This document shows, piece by piece, positions 1 through 10,674 of a DNA stretch of 64,000 nucleotides; the stretch's first letter is position 1; every line of letters starts with the position of its first letter. Both the position numbers and the translations under genes were made by a program. Location: the NCBI RefSeq assembly GCF_042477335.2, contig NC_091255.1:38170501-38234500 (forward strand), written 5' to 3'. The notes beneath the pieces were generated by a model. It saw nothing but the letters and a program-made list of their open reading frames with translations, had not been told where the DNA came from and did no database searches. The DNA comes from Ovis canadensis (Eukaryota > Chordata > Mammalia > Artiodactyla > Bovidae).

Positions 1-1029
1 CCTGGACAAAGAGATTAATCCAGGAGCTATCTATTTTGGACACTGCCTGGTAAGCTTTCTGATTCTGTTTCAGCAACCGCCTGTCTCCCTCATCTCCTGT
101 TTCTAGGAGTTTGAGTTTGTCTCCCTTGAGGCTGGCCCTGGAGGCAGTGGCTGCTCACTCTTCCCACTTATTTCATCTCCCGTGAGCTCAAAGTCAACAA
201 TTAAGGAGGTCATTGCTGCTCAGCCAATTTCCTAACACCCAAAGGGCAAATGGCATTTGCCTGGTTTGCTCGTCTAATACACCCAGCGCGTTCTCCCTTC
301 TGATTCACGTAGGCTGCCCCAGGGGGAAGGTGGGCATGAGTAATCAGGCTGTGTGTGTGTGGGGTGCCCTGGTGGGTACCTTTTTGAAAGAGCCCACATC
401 CCCTACCCTCTTGGGTGGGGCAGCCCCAAGCATCAGGGGAGCCACCAAAGGGCTGGAAAAGGGCATTTTCGAAGAGGTGTCTGTAGTGGTGAAGCTTGTC
501 TTCCCTCACCATCAAGCAAACACATTTTAATTAAATCACAAAGATAAAAATCTCAGGTTCACTCTTGAAATCCACCAGAAAATAGGCTGGAAGAACTTTA
601 TGGAAGGAGAATATCCCAGGGGGGGAGTGTTTTGCGGTTGAGAACATCAGCAGGGGCGGGTGTGGGAGAAGCATGGGAGTGGTTATCTTTGCGGCCCCAG
701 CCAAGCCTCTCACCAAAAAATGGCCTAGGAAAGAATTCTCACCTCCCAGGGTTATGTTTATTTGAAATTTGGAATAGCTGTTTGTCTCAGTTGGCTGATC
801 CTCCTCTGAAGGAGAAATTGTAGGAATTAAGATGGGGAGGGGGTGGGGAAGCCCTGAATGAAGGGGGGTGCTGGAGATCTTACTATTGCTGCGGTAAGTA
901 GGTGGCTGTCAGCTCTTCCACTGCAGAGCCCTGTGGAGAGAGCCCGTCTCTGAGTCCCCTCCTGATTTCCAGAAACTTCTGTGCTCTGAGGGCCTGGGCT
1001 CCTCCCTGAGGACGTGGAGTCTCAACTTT
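1..1029. other. No gene recognised
   Basis: The sequence has moderate GC and no convincing coding frame or splice-flanked exon. Short open frames of 60-105 codons occur on both strands without family resemblance. TMEM220 would be expected further left in this synteny block, but no exon of it is recognisable. Confidence 0.6.
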
Positions 1030-1150
1030 GCCATGTCCCTGCTGTGTGACCTTGAGTAGGTTACTGAACCTTGCTGAGCCTCATCCACTAAACAGAGCCG
1101 ATAATCAGCTGCACCTTTCAGAGCTGCTGTGAGAAGGCAATAAGGCTGTC
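1030..1150 (+). mobile_element. MIR SINE fragment
   Basis: The core 'ctgtgtgaccttgagtaggttactgaacc' style segment, followed by the 'gctgtgagaaggcaataa' region, matches the MIR tRNA-SINE in sense order. It is old and diverged. Confidence 0.7.
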
Positions 1151-1536
1151 CACGATGTCCCCCTTCCCCTTCATCCTCTTCTTCCATCAGGGGCTCTGCT
1201 CTTCCTCTAGCAGCTTCTGGGAATGGGTGAACTCTGCTCCCCTCCCTTGTCTGTCCATGCCCTTCGGTTATGCCTTGCTCCATCCTTGGCTCGAAGTGTT
1301 GATTTCTCTACGTTCCTGTCTCTCACACCTCCTTCCGGGACTGGCATCCTCAATGCCGCCACCCCCACCTCCATGGGCTCCCATCTTGATCCTTGTCTCT
1401 GTGGGTCATGTGACCTCTGTCTCATCACATTGAGACCCCTCCCGGCACAGAGCCTGGCATGTCCCTGCTCCCAGCTCTGCCCACCCTGCCCTTCCTCACC
1501 TCCCTTTCCTCCAGCCTCTCTTGTTCTCCTTCCCCC

Positions 1537-1600
1537 AGCGGTTCTCAGATTTTCGTGTGTGTCAGAATCACCTGGAAAGCTGTCTGCTGTTGTTTCCCTC
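1537..1600 (+). mobile_element. MER5-type hAT MITE fragment
   Basis: A terminal 'cggttctcagattt' followed by 'gtcagaatcacctgga' matches the MER5 family start. It is cut short by L1-like sequence. Confidence 0.6.
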
Positions 1601-1607
1601 ATGAGCT

Positions 1608-2105
1608 CTATTGGGATATAACTGACAATTAAAAATTGCATACATTTAAAGGTATATGATTTACTGATTTGGTATACGTATACATTGTGAAATTACCCGC
1701 AGTCAACACAGTCAAGCTAGCAAATTTACCCATCACCTCACATAGTCACATCCTTTTCTTTGTTCTTTTGGTAGTGAAAATAAGCTTAAGGTCTACCCTC
1801 TTCTTGGGCTTCCCAGGTAGCTTCAGTGGGAAAAGAATCTGCCTGCAATGCAGGAGACAATGGAGACATAGGTTTGATCCCTGGGTTGGGAAGATCCCCT
1901 GGAGAAAGAAATGGCAATCCGCTCCAGTATCCTTGCAAATCTCAGGAACACAGGAGCCTGGCAGGTAAAGTCCCTGTGGTCCCAAAGAGTCAGACACTAC
2001 TGAAGCAACTGAGCATCCATGCACCCTCTTATCAAGTTTCCAGCATACAGTGCAGTTTTATTAACTATAGTCACAATGTTATATATTAGCTTTCCAGAAT
2101 TGCTA
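1608..2105 (+). mobile_element. L1-type 3' UTR remnant, split by a Bov-tA SINE
   Basis: Segments 1608-1805 and 2024-2105 together read as the ancient L1 3' UTR-like block (start 'attgggatataactgac', end 'ttaactatagtcacaatgtt'). The SINE at 1806-2023 interrupts it. Confidence 0.6.
1806..2023 (+). mobile_element. Bov-tA SINE
   Basis: It has the tRNA-derived head 'gggcttcccaggtagct' and box-B-like 'ggtttgatccctgggtt', followed by the BovA body ending 'gagtcagacactactga'. Confidence 0.9.
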
Positions 2106-2190
2106 AGGGGTTGACATCCACAATAGACAAGGAACTCATACACTTCAACAGCAAAGACAGCAAACAACATGATTTTAAAATGGACCAAGG

Positions 2191-2456
2191 ATGCTAAAGC
2201 TGAAACTCCAGTACTTTGGCCACCTCATGCAAAGAGTTGACTCATTGGAAAAGACTTTGATGGTGGGAGGGATTGGGGGCAGGAGGAGAAGGGGACGACA
2301 GAGGATGAGATGGCTGGATGGCATCACTGACTCGATGGACGTGAGTCTGAGTGAACTTCAGGAGTTGGTGATGGACAGGGAAGCCTGGCGTGCTGCGATT
2401 CATGGGGTCGCAAAGAGTCAGACACGGCTGAGCAACTGAACTGAACTGAACTGAAC
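2191..2456 (+). mobile_element. BovB LINE 3' end, 5'-truncated
   Basis: This is the last 270 bp of BovB, starting in the sequence encoding '[13 protein letters not shown]'. It ends in tandem 'gaact' units. AAGG occurs at both edges and restores the L1 reading, so it is a likely 4-bp target duplication. Confidence 0.9.
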
Positions 2457-2543
2457 TGAAGGACCTGAATAGACATTTCTCCAAACAAGACACACAGATG
2501 GTCAGCAGGTACATGAAAACGTGCTCAGCTTCACTTATCATCA

Positions 2544-4277
2544 GTTCAGTTCAGTCACTCAGTCATGTCTGACTCTTAGGAACCCCATGGACTGCAGCAC
2601 GCCATGCTTCCCTGTCCATCACCAACTCCCAGAGCTTGCTCAAACTCATGTCCATCAAGTCGGTGATGCCATCCAACCATCTCATCCTCTGTCGTCCCCT
2701 TCTCCTCCTGCCTTCAATATTTTCCAGCATCAGGGTCTTTTCCAGTGAGTCAGTCCTTTGCATCAGGTGGCCAAAGTATTGGAGCTTCAACTTCAGCATC
2801 ATTCCTTCCAATGAATATTCAGGACTGATTTCCTTTAGGAAGGACTGGTTGGATCTTCTTGTAGTCCAAGGGACTCTCAAGAGTCTTCTCCAACACCACA
2901 CTTCAAAAGCATCAATTCTTTGGCACTCAGCTTTCTTTATAGTTCAACTCTCCCATCCATACAAAAACCATAGCTTTGATTGGATGGACCTTTGTTGGCA
3001 AAGTAATATCTCTGCTTCTTAATATGCTCTCTAGATTGGTCATAACTTTCCTTCTAAGGAGCAAGCATCTTTTAATTTCATGGCTGCAGTCACCATGTGC
3101 AGTGATTTTGGAGCCCAGAAAAATAAAGTCTATCACTGTTTCCATTGTTTCCCCATCTATTTGCCATGAAGTGATGGGACCGGATGCCATGATCTTACTT
3201 TTCTGAATGTTGAGTTTTAAGCCAGCTTTTTTACTCTCCTCTTTCACGTTCATCAAGAGGCTTTTTAGTTCTTCTTTGCTTTCTGCCATAAGGGTGGTGT
3301 CATCTGTGTATCTGAGGTTACTGATATTTTTCCTGGCAATCTTGATTCTAGCTTGTGCTCCATCCAGCCCAGCGATTCTCATGATGTACTATGCATATAA
3401 GTTAAATATGCAGGGTGACAATATACAGCCTTGACGTACTCCTTTTCCTGTTTGGAACCAGTCTGTTGTTCCATGTCCAGTTCCAACTGTTGCTTCTTGA
3501 CCTGCATACAGATTTCTCAGGAGGCAGGTCAGGTGGTCTGGTATTCCCATCTCTTTCAGAATTTTCCAGTTTGTTGTGATCCACACAGTCAAAGGCTTGG
3601 GCATAGTCAGTAAAGCAGAAATAGATGTTTTTCTGGAACTCTCTTGCTTTTTCGATGATCCCACAAATGTTGGCAATTTGATCTCTTGTTCTTCTGCCTT
3701 TTCTAAATACAGCTTAAACATCTGGAATTTCACAATTCATGTAACTGTTGAAGCTTCGCTTGGAGAATTTTGAACATGACTTTGCTAGCGTGTGAGATGA
3801 ACGCAATTTTGCAGTAGTTTGAACATTCTTTGGCATTGCCTTTCTTTAGGATTGGAATGAAAACACCTTTTTCAGTCCTGTGGCCGCTGCTAAGTTTTCC
3901 AAGTTTGCTGGCATATTGAGTGCAGCACTTTCACAGCATCACCTTTTAAGCTTTAAAATAGCTCAACTGGAATTCCATCACCTCCACTAGCTTTGTTCAT
4001 AGTGATGCTGCTTAAGGCCCACCTGACTTCGCATTCCAGGATGTCTGGCTCTAGGTGAATGATTACACCACCATGGTTATCTGGGTCATTAAGGTCTTTT
4101 TTGTATAGTTCTTCTGTGTATTCTTGCCACCTCTTCTTAATATCTTCTGCTTCTGTTAGATTCATACCATTTGTGTCCTTTCTGTGCCCATCTTTGCATG
4201 AAATGTTCCCTTGGGATCTCTAATTTTCTTGAAGAGATCTCTAGTCTTTCCCATTCTGTTGTTTTCCTCTATATTTT
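2544..4277 (-). mobile_element. BovB LINE, 1.73 kb, 5'-truncated, antisense
   Basis: The reverse strand carries the BovB reverse-transcriptase region: 'GVRQGCILSPCIFNLYA' near 3420-3390 and a YTDD variant of the YADD catalytic box near 3300. Several frameshifts and stops make it inactive. It is flanked by a 13-nt duplication with one mismatch (tcacttatcatca at 2531-2543, tcactgatcatca at 4278-4290) that lies inside the L1. Confidence 0.95.
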
Positions 4278-4385
4278 TCACTGATCATCAGAGAAATGCC
4301 AATCAGAACCTCACACCTGTCAGTATGGCTGTAATCAGCAGAAGGAAAGGCAACAAGGCTTGGGAGGTTGTGGAGAAGATGGATT

Positions 4386-4500
4386 GTTGTTTTTCTGTAG
4401 GTCGTGTCCAGCTCTTCTGTGACCCTATGGGATCTCCAGGCTCCTCTGTTCATGGGATTTCCCAGGCAAGAATACTGGAGCCATTTCCTTTTCCAGAGAC
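4386..4500 (-). mobile_element. Bov-tA/BovA SINE fragment
   Basis: It reads on the reverse strand as the BovA body (shared 'caggcaagaatactggag'). The tRNA head is missing. Confidence 0.75.
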
Positions 4501-4518
4501 TGTCCAGTTTGTGATGTC

Positions 4519-4650
4519 TAAATATTTACTATCTGGTCCATGGATGGAAGAGCCTGGCAGGCTATGGTCCGTAGGATCACAAAGAGTCAGACATGACTGT
4601 AGCAACTTAGCATGCCTTTACAGAAAAGCTTTGCCAACCCTTCTTCAGAG
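4519..4650 (+). mobile_element. hAT-type MITE 3' end interrupted by a BovA fragment
   Basis: 'aaatatttactatctggt' stops at 4537 and resumes at about 4613 with 'cctttacagaaaaagctttg'. This is the continuous 3' end of a common hAT MITE. The BovA fragment (about 4538-4612) sits in between. Confidence 0.6.
4538..4612 (+). mobile_element. BovA SINE fragment inside hAT MITE
   Basis: 'ccatggatggaagagcctgg' through 'gagtcagacatgactg' is the BovA 3' half in sense orientation. It faces the antisense fragment at 4386-4500. Confidence 0.7.
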
Positions 4651-6515
4651 CCTGAAGGGTTCTGGTCGACAGTGATGAAGGACGGTCCTATGCCTGTCCC
4701 AGACCTGTGTCCTCCACACCATCACCACATATTAAAGAAGAAGAGTGGGAGCAAAGAGGGGTTCCTGGGTGAGGACTGCCTGCCATCCAGCACCCTCAGG
4801 ATATTGCTGCACAAGGAGCATGAGATCTGAGTTCCCAAGCCCAGTGGGGCATCCAGGCTCGGGGGGCTGGGTATTTTCCACTGCTGCCTCTTTCATGACC
4901 CAGCTGCGTTCAGCTCTTTTGACCAGCCGTGGCCTCTGCTTATGTACCCGGGTAAATAAGAGCCCTGCACACAGCCCCTAAAGAAGGAGCTGAGATAGCC
5001 AGTTCTGGGGTTGGCAAGTCACACAGTGCCATGTGTACACAGCATTCAGTTCTGATACTTCAGAGAAAGGGAGGCATTGTAGCTACTTGGCAGGAGGAAG
5101 GACCCCTCATTCATTCATTCACCCACTCATTCATTCATGCATTCTTTACTTGTGGAGGGCCTGCTGGGTGCTTGGCCCCAAGTAAAGGACACAGTAAAGG
5201 TACTGTCCTCCCCTCTTGAATCTGACAAGTTTTGGGGTGACTTTCAAGGAAGGAGTGATCACCCTGGGGAAGTATAGGGGTGATTTGAACCTGGAAAAGG
5301 CACTTAACCTGTCCTGGTGTGGGTCAGATAAAAGATACTAAGCCCTGTTCATAAACCATGAATCTACTCTGTTCCCCTCCTTTTAACAGAAGTGCTTTAA
5401 ACCTTTAGATCCATCCCTAAATGCTCTGGCATCAAATCTATGCTCTGATCTTCATATCTCCATGAGCCAAGCCCTCTGCTCCTGAAACTGATCAGGAACT
5501 TGTGGGGCCTTCCTCGAGACAGACCACCCTCTGTGTCCCCCGCCTCTTGTAGAAAAGTTTTAGCCTCTTAGGCCTTCCCCAAGTTCCAAAGAGCAAACTT
5601 AATCAGAGAAGTGAGAAAATGCAGAAACAAAGGGAAACAGTCAAACCAAACCAAACCATATAGTTTAGCTGAAACACAAAACCAAGGACCTTAATACCCT
5701 TGAATTATTCTGTAGCTACTAAAACCCACACCAGGTAGAAGAAGTTAACTGCAAGCTGACCACCAACATGTAGACCCCAGGATGGTTGGAACCAGGTTGG
5801 TCATGTTGACTCCTGAAATACACCGTGGTGACCTCACCACCAGTCACTTAGGAGAATGTCCATGAGTGATCAGGCACCCTCAACCCTCTCCTTCACCTTG
5901 CCTTGAGAAACCCTTTCCTGAAAACCCTCAGGGTAGTTCCATCTTTGAGCACAGACTGCCTGTACTCCCTGCTCGGCACCTTGCAATACACGCTGCATTT
6001 TCCTTCATTGCAACCCAGTATCAGTACATTGGTTTTGCCGCGTTTCCAGCAAGTGGACCCAAGTTTGGTTTGGTAACATCCCCACAGCCTTCCCTCTGTT
6101 TCTGTTGCACAAACCACGAGGCTGCTTGCAGTGACTGAGTCGGGTGGGTGCAGGGTTGCAGATTCTGTGATGTCACCTATGCCAGGCCCCCTGCTGGCTG
6201 ATCCTCCTTCCCTTTCTCCTGGCCCATCTCAGTCTAGATCAGCTTTCCCAAGGCCATCACAAACGCTTCCTCACCTGTAAAGGGTGTCGGTAGTATGGGT
6301 TGGGAGTAGTTTTGGTTGGCTGTTTTATGTGGGGGCAGTTTCAGGACCATGCAGCCTTCGTCTCTGGACTCTTTACAGGCTCACCTGCACAGTGCCTCCC
6401 CTGAGGTTCTCAGCAAGTCTCAGAAGTGAAGGAATGAGTGGGCTCCTAACACGATGGATGTGAAGGGCCTGAGGAAGCGGGTGTTGTCTAGTTCTTGTTC
6501 TTTACAGCTGACTGG
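4651..6515. other. No gene recognised
   Basis: This is mostly non-repetitive by eye. A CATT-rich run at about 5108-5150 is the only simple repeat. No coding frame has family resemblance, and a MIR-like trace lies near 6515-6600. Confidence 0.5.
5108..5150. repeat. Imperfect (CATT)n repeat
   Basis: There are nine or so interrupted CATT units. Confidence 0.7.
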
Positions 6516-6628
6516 CACCTTACAGTTTGCAGTGCACTTTGAAACCTTACCTCTTTAATCCCCCAGATGTTGTGAGGTCAGCAGAGTGGGTGTTATTTCT
6601 CAGAATTCTTTGGTGGTTAGTAATGCAA

Positions 6629-6830
6629 GGCCTTTCCTGGTGGCTCAGATGATAAAGAATCGGCCTGCAATGCAGGAGACCTGGGTTCTATCCCTGGGCT
6701 GGGAAGATCCCCTGGAGTAGGAAATGGAAACCCACCCCAGTATGCTTGCCTGGAGAATTCTGTGGACAGAGGAGCCTGGTAGGCTACAGTCCATGGGGTC
6801 GCATAGAGTCAGACATGACTGAGCTGCTTT
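6629..6830 (+). mobile_element. Bov-tA SINE
   Basis: A complete head-to-tail Bov-tA, from 'ggcctttcctggtggctcag' to 'gagtcagacatgactgagc'. Confidence 0.9.
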
Positions 6831-7477
6831 TTCGTCTTCAAGCAGTGGAAAAGGGCGTCGGCTCATTTACTCAGAAAGGACAGGATAGGGGAGCTCACTG
6901 ACTTAGTGGAAAACTGAAGGACCAGCTCTCCAGAAGGACCCTTCGGAGCAGGAGCAGGGCTCTCTCGAGGGCAGCCCTATAGATTGAACAGCCCTGTGTC
7001 CTCTACTCAAGGCTCCAACTCCAGGGACGGTGTCTGATGGGCTGAGTGAGGGCAGGTGCCCCACGTCTCAGGCCATATGCTGGACAATGGGCCCCATGAG
7101 GCCCACAGGCATGGCTGACTCACAGTGTCCAGCCCTTGGCTCATTCTCTCCACGTGCTCTGCTTCCCCAGTTTGCCAGGTCTGCATCTTCCCCCGGCCTT
7201 TCCCCAGTCCAGGTATTGGTACCTCTGTCCTCCTGGCTGCTCACACTGGGAGTGGGGAGCCCTCCCTCTTCTCCTCCAGGCCTCCAGCAGGGTGCCAACT
7301 TCAGCTCGTTTGCCATGACCCTCCTCTCCATTCCTACGAGCACTGCTGAAGTTCAGGCCCGCAGCGTCTTTCCTTCTCCTGCAGGCTCGGCCCTCGGGTC
7401 TTTTCCACATGCAGCTGGCAGCAGAGGCATCTTTGTATATCGCAGATCTGGTCCTATAACCCCCGTCCTTGCCGTAC

Positions 7478-7652
7478 TGTGCTCAGTCGTTTCACTCGTG
7501 TCTGACTGTTGGTCACCATGGGATTTTCCAGGCAAGAATACTGGAGTGGGTTGCCATTCCCTCCTCCAGAGAATCTTTCCAACTCAGGGATCAGACCCTC
7601 ATCTCCTGTATTGTAGGTGGATTCTTTACTGATGAGCCACCAGGGAAGACCC
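7478..7652 (-). mobile_element. Bov-tA SINE
   Basis: A reverse-strand Bov-tA ending in 'gagccaccagggaagac', the complement of the tRNA-like head. It is slightly shortened internally near 7510. Confidence 0.9.
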
Positions 7653-9694
7653 TCTCCTTTATAAAGCTTCAAATAGTGCCTTTCTGCCCACAGGCACAGC
7701 TTTCAAAGTTCTATGACCTTGAGCTACAGGAAGACATTTATTTTACATGCAACTGATTTTACAATGCACTTATTTGTATAACTGAGGCAATGTTTTCAAG
7801 AGTCATTACTTACCTGAGTTGCCATCCTATATCACTTTTAAAACTTCTGGCCAAGACCCACTGAACTGATTTTACCACCCACTAGTGAGTCGTGATCTGT
7901 TCGAAATTCACGGGCTGGAAGAAACAAGCGGAGCTCCCTGGGAACGGCCCAGAAGGCCCCGCAGTGCCCCAGGTCCTGCCCAGCTGCCCGGCCTCACCTC
8001 TCCCCACTCCTGCTGCAGGTTCTTGTCAGTCTCCGGTCTCCATTTCTTTGAGTTCCTTTGTCCATCCCATGCTAGGCCTCACTCTGGTGCTTTTTCTCAC
8101 CCGATTCCCTCTGCCTGTATCGTCATCCTCCCTGTCGTCACCTACCCTCGGCCCTTGTAACTCAAGCCTCAGCTTGTCCCTGTGTGTTTGTTAAGTCAGA
8201 ACGTGCTCTGCGCCTGCCGAGTACAAGGTCATGGTGCCCGCATGGGAACCACCTGCCTCAGCATCATGCGTGTTCCCCGTCATAGGCTGATTGGATCAGA
8301 GCAGCGTGGCCTTGTCTGCACTGTTTCCTAATTACCCGGGTTGATTCTTGTGCATATTGGCGTTAATGTTTGACAACACTTTCTGGTCTGGGGACTGTCA
8401 GTTCCTCCAGGCTGCAGGCTCTGCGGCTCACTCATGTACACCCTGTGGAAATGGCCGTCCAGCACCTCCCCCTCCCTATGTTTGGAGGACTCCTGGCCAT
8501 CTTGTCCTGATAGAAGACAAAGCCCACTTCCCCAGAGAATTTGAAAGATCCAAGTCCTGCCCTCCCAGCCCCCTGACACAGGGGCATGGGCACGCGGACT
8601 CAGCCAAGCAGTGTCACACTCCTGGTAATTGGAATTGGAAGCCCGTGACCCGAAGAAGCAGGGATGGGGGCCAGAGTGGGAGATGCATTTGTGTGGTGGC
8701 ACCTGTAGAGGCAGCAGTGAGGCAGAGTGAGCTGGGGAGCCCGGGCTTCCCGGGACAGATGTCACGTGACCTGCTCTTTGGCATGATTTTGGCTTCAGCC
8801 TCCCTCTCAGCTGCCCATTCCCAGAACCTGGTTTCCAGGGCTCATGGCCATCTCACTCAATGTCCCCTCAATAATTACTTTTCTCCTTAAATCAACCAGA
8901 ATTGACTTCTTTTGCCACTTGTGTGTACAAATCCTCACAGACACACCAGTGCCTCTCAAATAGTAAACATTTGCTGATCAATGCCTGCTTTAATCCTCGT
9001 CTCTTTCAAGGCCATACTTGGTCCTCACCCTGAGCACTCAGTGACCAACCCTTGACCTTGGCCATCTTTCCAGCCAATGAGCCCTGAGGTCGGCAGAGAC
9101 AGAGCTTGTGTGTCTTTCCTGGGGAGACAGGACTCATCCCAGCCTGTCCTCAGTGATGGCTGTGGTTAAGGGTGTGACAAGCTGGCAGGCTGGTGGGGTG
9201 GGGAGAGTGCTCCTCCCCCTGGAACGGGGATAATGGATTCTGGCTTTCAGATTCCCATGCAAAGCACAGAAAAGCAGCAATTAGAGTGTTCTCTGGCTCT
9301 GGCTTGTGAGCCAAGTGGATCTGATTATCCTCTGGGGGCAGGGATTCTTGCAGAGAAAACACATTTTCTCCTCACTGATGATCATCTTCCCACTTGCAGA
9401 GATCACAACCCAACCAGCTGAGAGCAGTGAATAAAGCTTAGGGGTCCAACAGAGAGAGAGAGCCCAACAGTCGAGAAAGACTCCCCGAGGTAGTGGTGGG
9501 GGGACAGTGAGACGACGGTGGCAATGGGAGTAACAAGACGGTACCTGCAGGTCTGACTGGAAATGATTACGTCACCTGCGGGGCTTGTTACAGGGACTAG
9601 TTCCCACGGTGTGGGCAGCATTAAGAAAAGTCAGTGGGGAGAGTCAGTGAAGCACCCAGGAGCACATCCCTACCACCCCCGGGCCTGAGAAACT
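7653..9694. other. No gene recognised
   Basis: Open frames up to 180 codons (for example plus-strand 8348-8890) have no recognisable domain or mammalian exon structure. No young repeat is present. Confidence 0.5.
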
Positions 9695-9813
9695 GGAGAG
9701 GGGCATTGTGGGGGAGGGACATTGATGGAGAGGGGCATTGTGGGAGAGGGACACTGATGGAGAGGGGCATTGTGGGAGAGGGGCATTGATGGAGAGGGGC
9801 ATTGTGGGAGAGG
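9695..9813 (+). repeat. 32-bp minisatellite, about 3.7 copies
   Basis: The unit is about 32 bp, GGAGAGGGGCATTGTGGGAG plus GGACATTGAT-type half-units. Three full copies and one of 23 bp are present with a few substitutions. Each unit is itself a near-duplicate of a 16-bp half. Confidence 0.93.
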
Positions 9814-10170
9814 CCTACAGGGGCTGTGGCCTTATGTGGAGGGACTCAGCTTGGTGGCCATGCAGGACGGAGGGGGATCACCAAACACCCTGCCCTCTCT
9901 CTGCTCCCACCCTTCAGCTCCATGTCAGCACTTCTCATTGGTTGAAGCGAATTGGAAGCTGGAGGACAAGGGAGCCATTGATGTGGTCCACGAAGGCTAA
10001 ACTCCTGGAGGACAGAGTGGGGCAGAAAGAGTGGAGAGTGGGTCAGGAGGAGTCGATGGAGGAAATCCAGCACGGGAACTTCCATGTCACTTACTATGAG
10101 CATTATGACCACACAGTATACACAGCAATTCATGTTGCCTGTACGCAACTCGTGACATTCTCAGAAATTC

Positions 10171-10266
10171 TAGGGTCACGCCATTTTACAGATAAGCAGA
10201 ATGAGGCTAAGTAATTTAGCCAAAGTCAGTGTGGGAGTAGCTGCAACTCAAACCCAGGCCATCTGA
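10171..10266 (-). mobile_element. MIR SINE fragment
   Basis: 'attttacagataagcagaatgaggc' and 'aactcaaacccaggcc' read as antisense MIR. Confidence 0.7.
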
Positions 10267-10298
10267 ACAGGTTTCTGTTCAGATGGACAACATTGAGT

Positions 10299-10445
10299 TG
10301 TCCAGTGAGGTGGCCAGTAGCTACACATGGCTGTTTAAATACAAATTAGTTGAACTCAAATAACATGAAAAATTCACAAAGTACCATAAGCCACATTTCA
10401 AAGACTCACTACCCACATGTGGCCAGTAGTTACCACACTGGACAG
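10299..10445. mobile_element. hAT-type MITE with inverted ends
   Basis: The left end 'tgtccagtgaggtggccagtagc' and right end 'gtggccagtagttaccacactggaca' are imperfect inverted repeats, typical of a short non-autonomous hAT element. Family not named. Confidence 0.6.
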
Positions 10446-10674
10446 CACAAATGGGAAACACATGCATCCTCTCAGAAAGTTTGGCTGGAGAGCTCGGCAA
10501 AGCCCTGGACACTGTGACCCAGACCCTTTCAACCACCTAATCCCTTGCAACACACATACACACACTCCTCTCAGTAGCTATGTATTCCTAGGGCAGACAT
10601 GACAAAGGTCACACTGATTTGAAAAATTTTAGGCCATTTCATTGCCCTTTTGATGGCTGTCAGATAATGTGGCC

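Larger units (their letters stand above)
2106..4385 (+). mobile_element. L1 ORF2 3' remnant interrupted by two BovB insertions
   Basis: L1 pieces at 2106-2190, 2461-2543 and 4291-4385 join in order into one L1 ORF2 3' segment ('ggacctgaatagacatttct', then 'atcatcagagaaatgc', then 'cacacctgtcagtatggct'). The two intervening blocks are BovB. No intact frame remains. Confidence 0.75.

Noticed and set aside
1-1029. First exon of TMEM220
   Set aside because: Expected to lie to the left by synteny, but no matching coding sequence or CpG-rich start is visible.
7030-7632. 200-codon plus-strand open frame
   Set aside because: Its C-terminal part is the antisense Bov-tA SINE at 7478-7652. The N-terminal part is low-complexity Ser/Pro sequence with no family.
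8348-8890. 180-codon plus-strand frame overlapped by a 145-codon minus-strand frame
   Set aside because: Mutually overlapping frames, no domain, no start or splice support.
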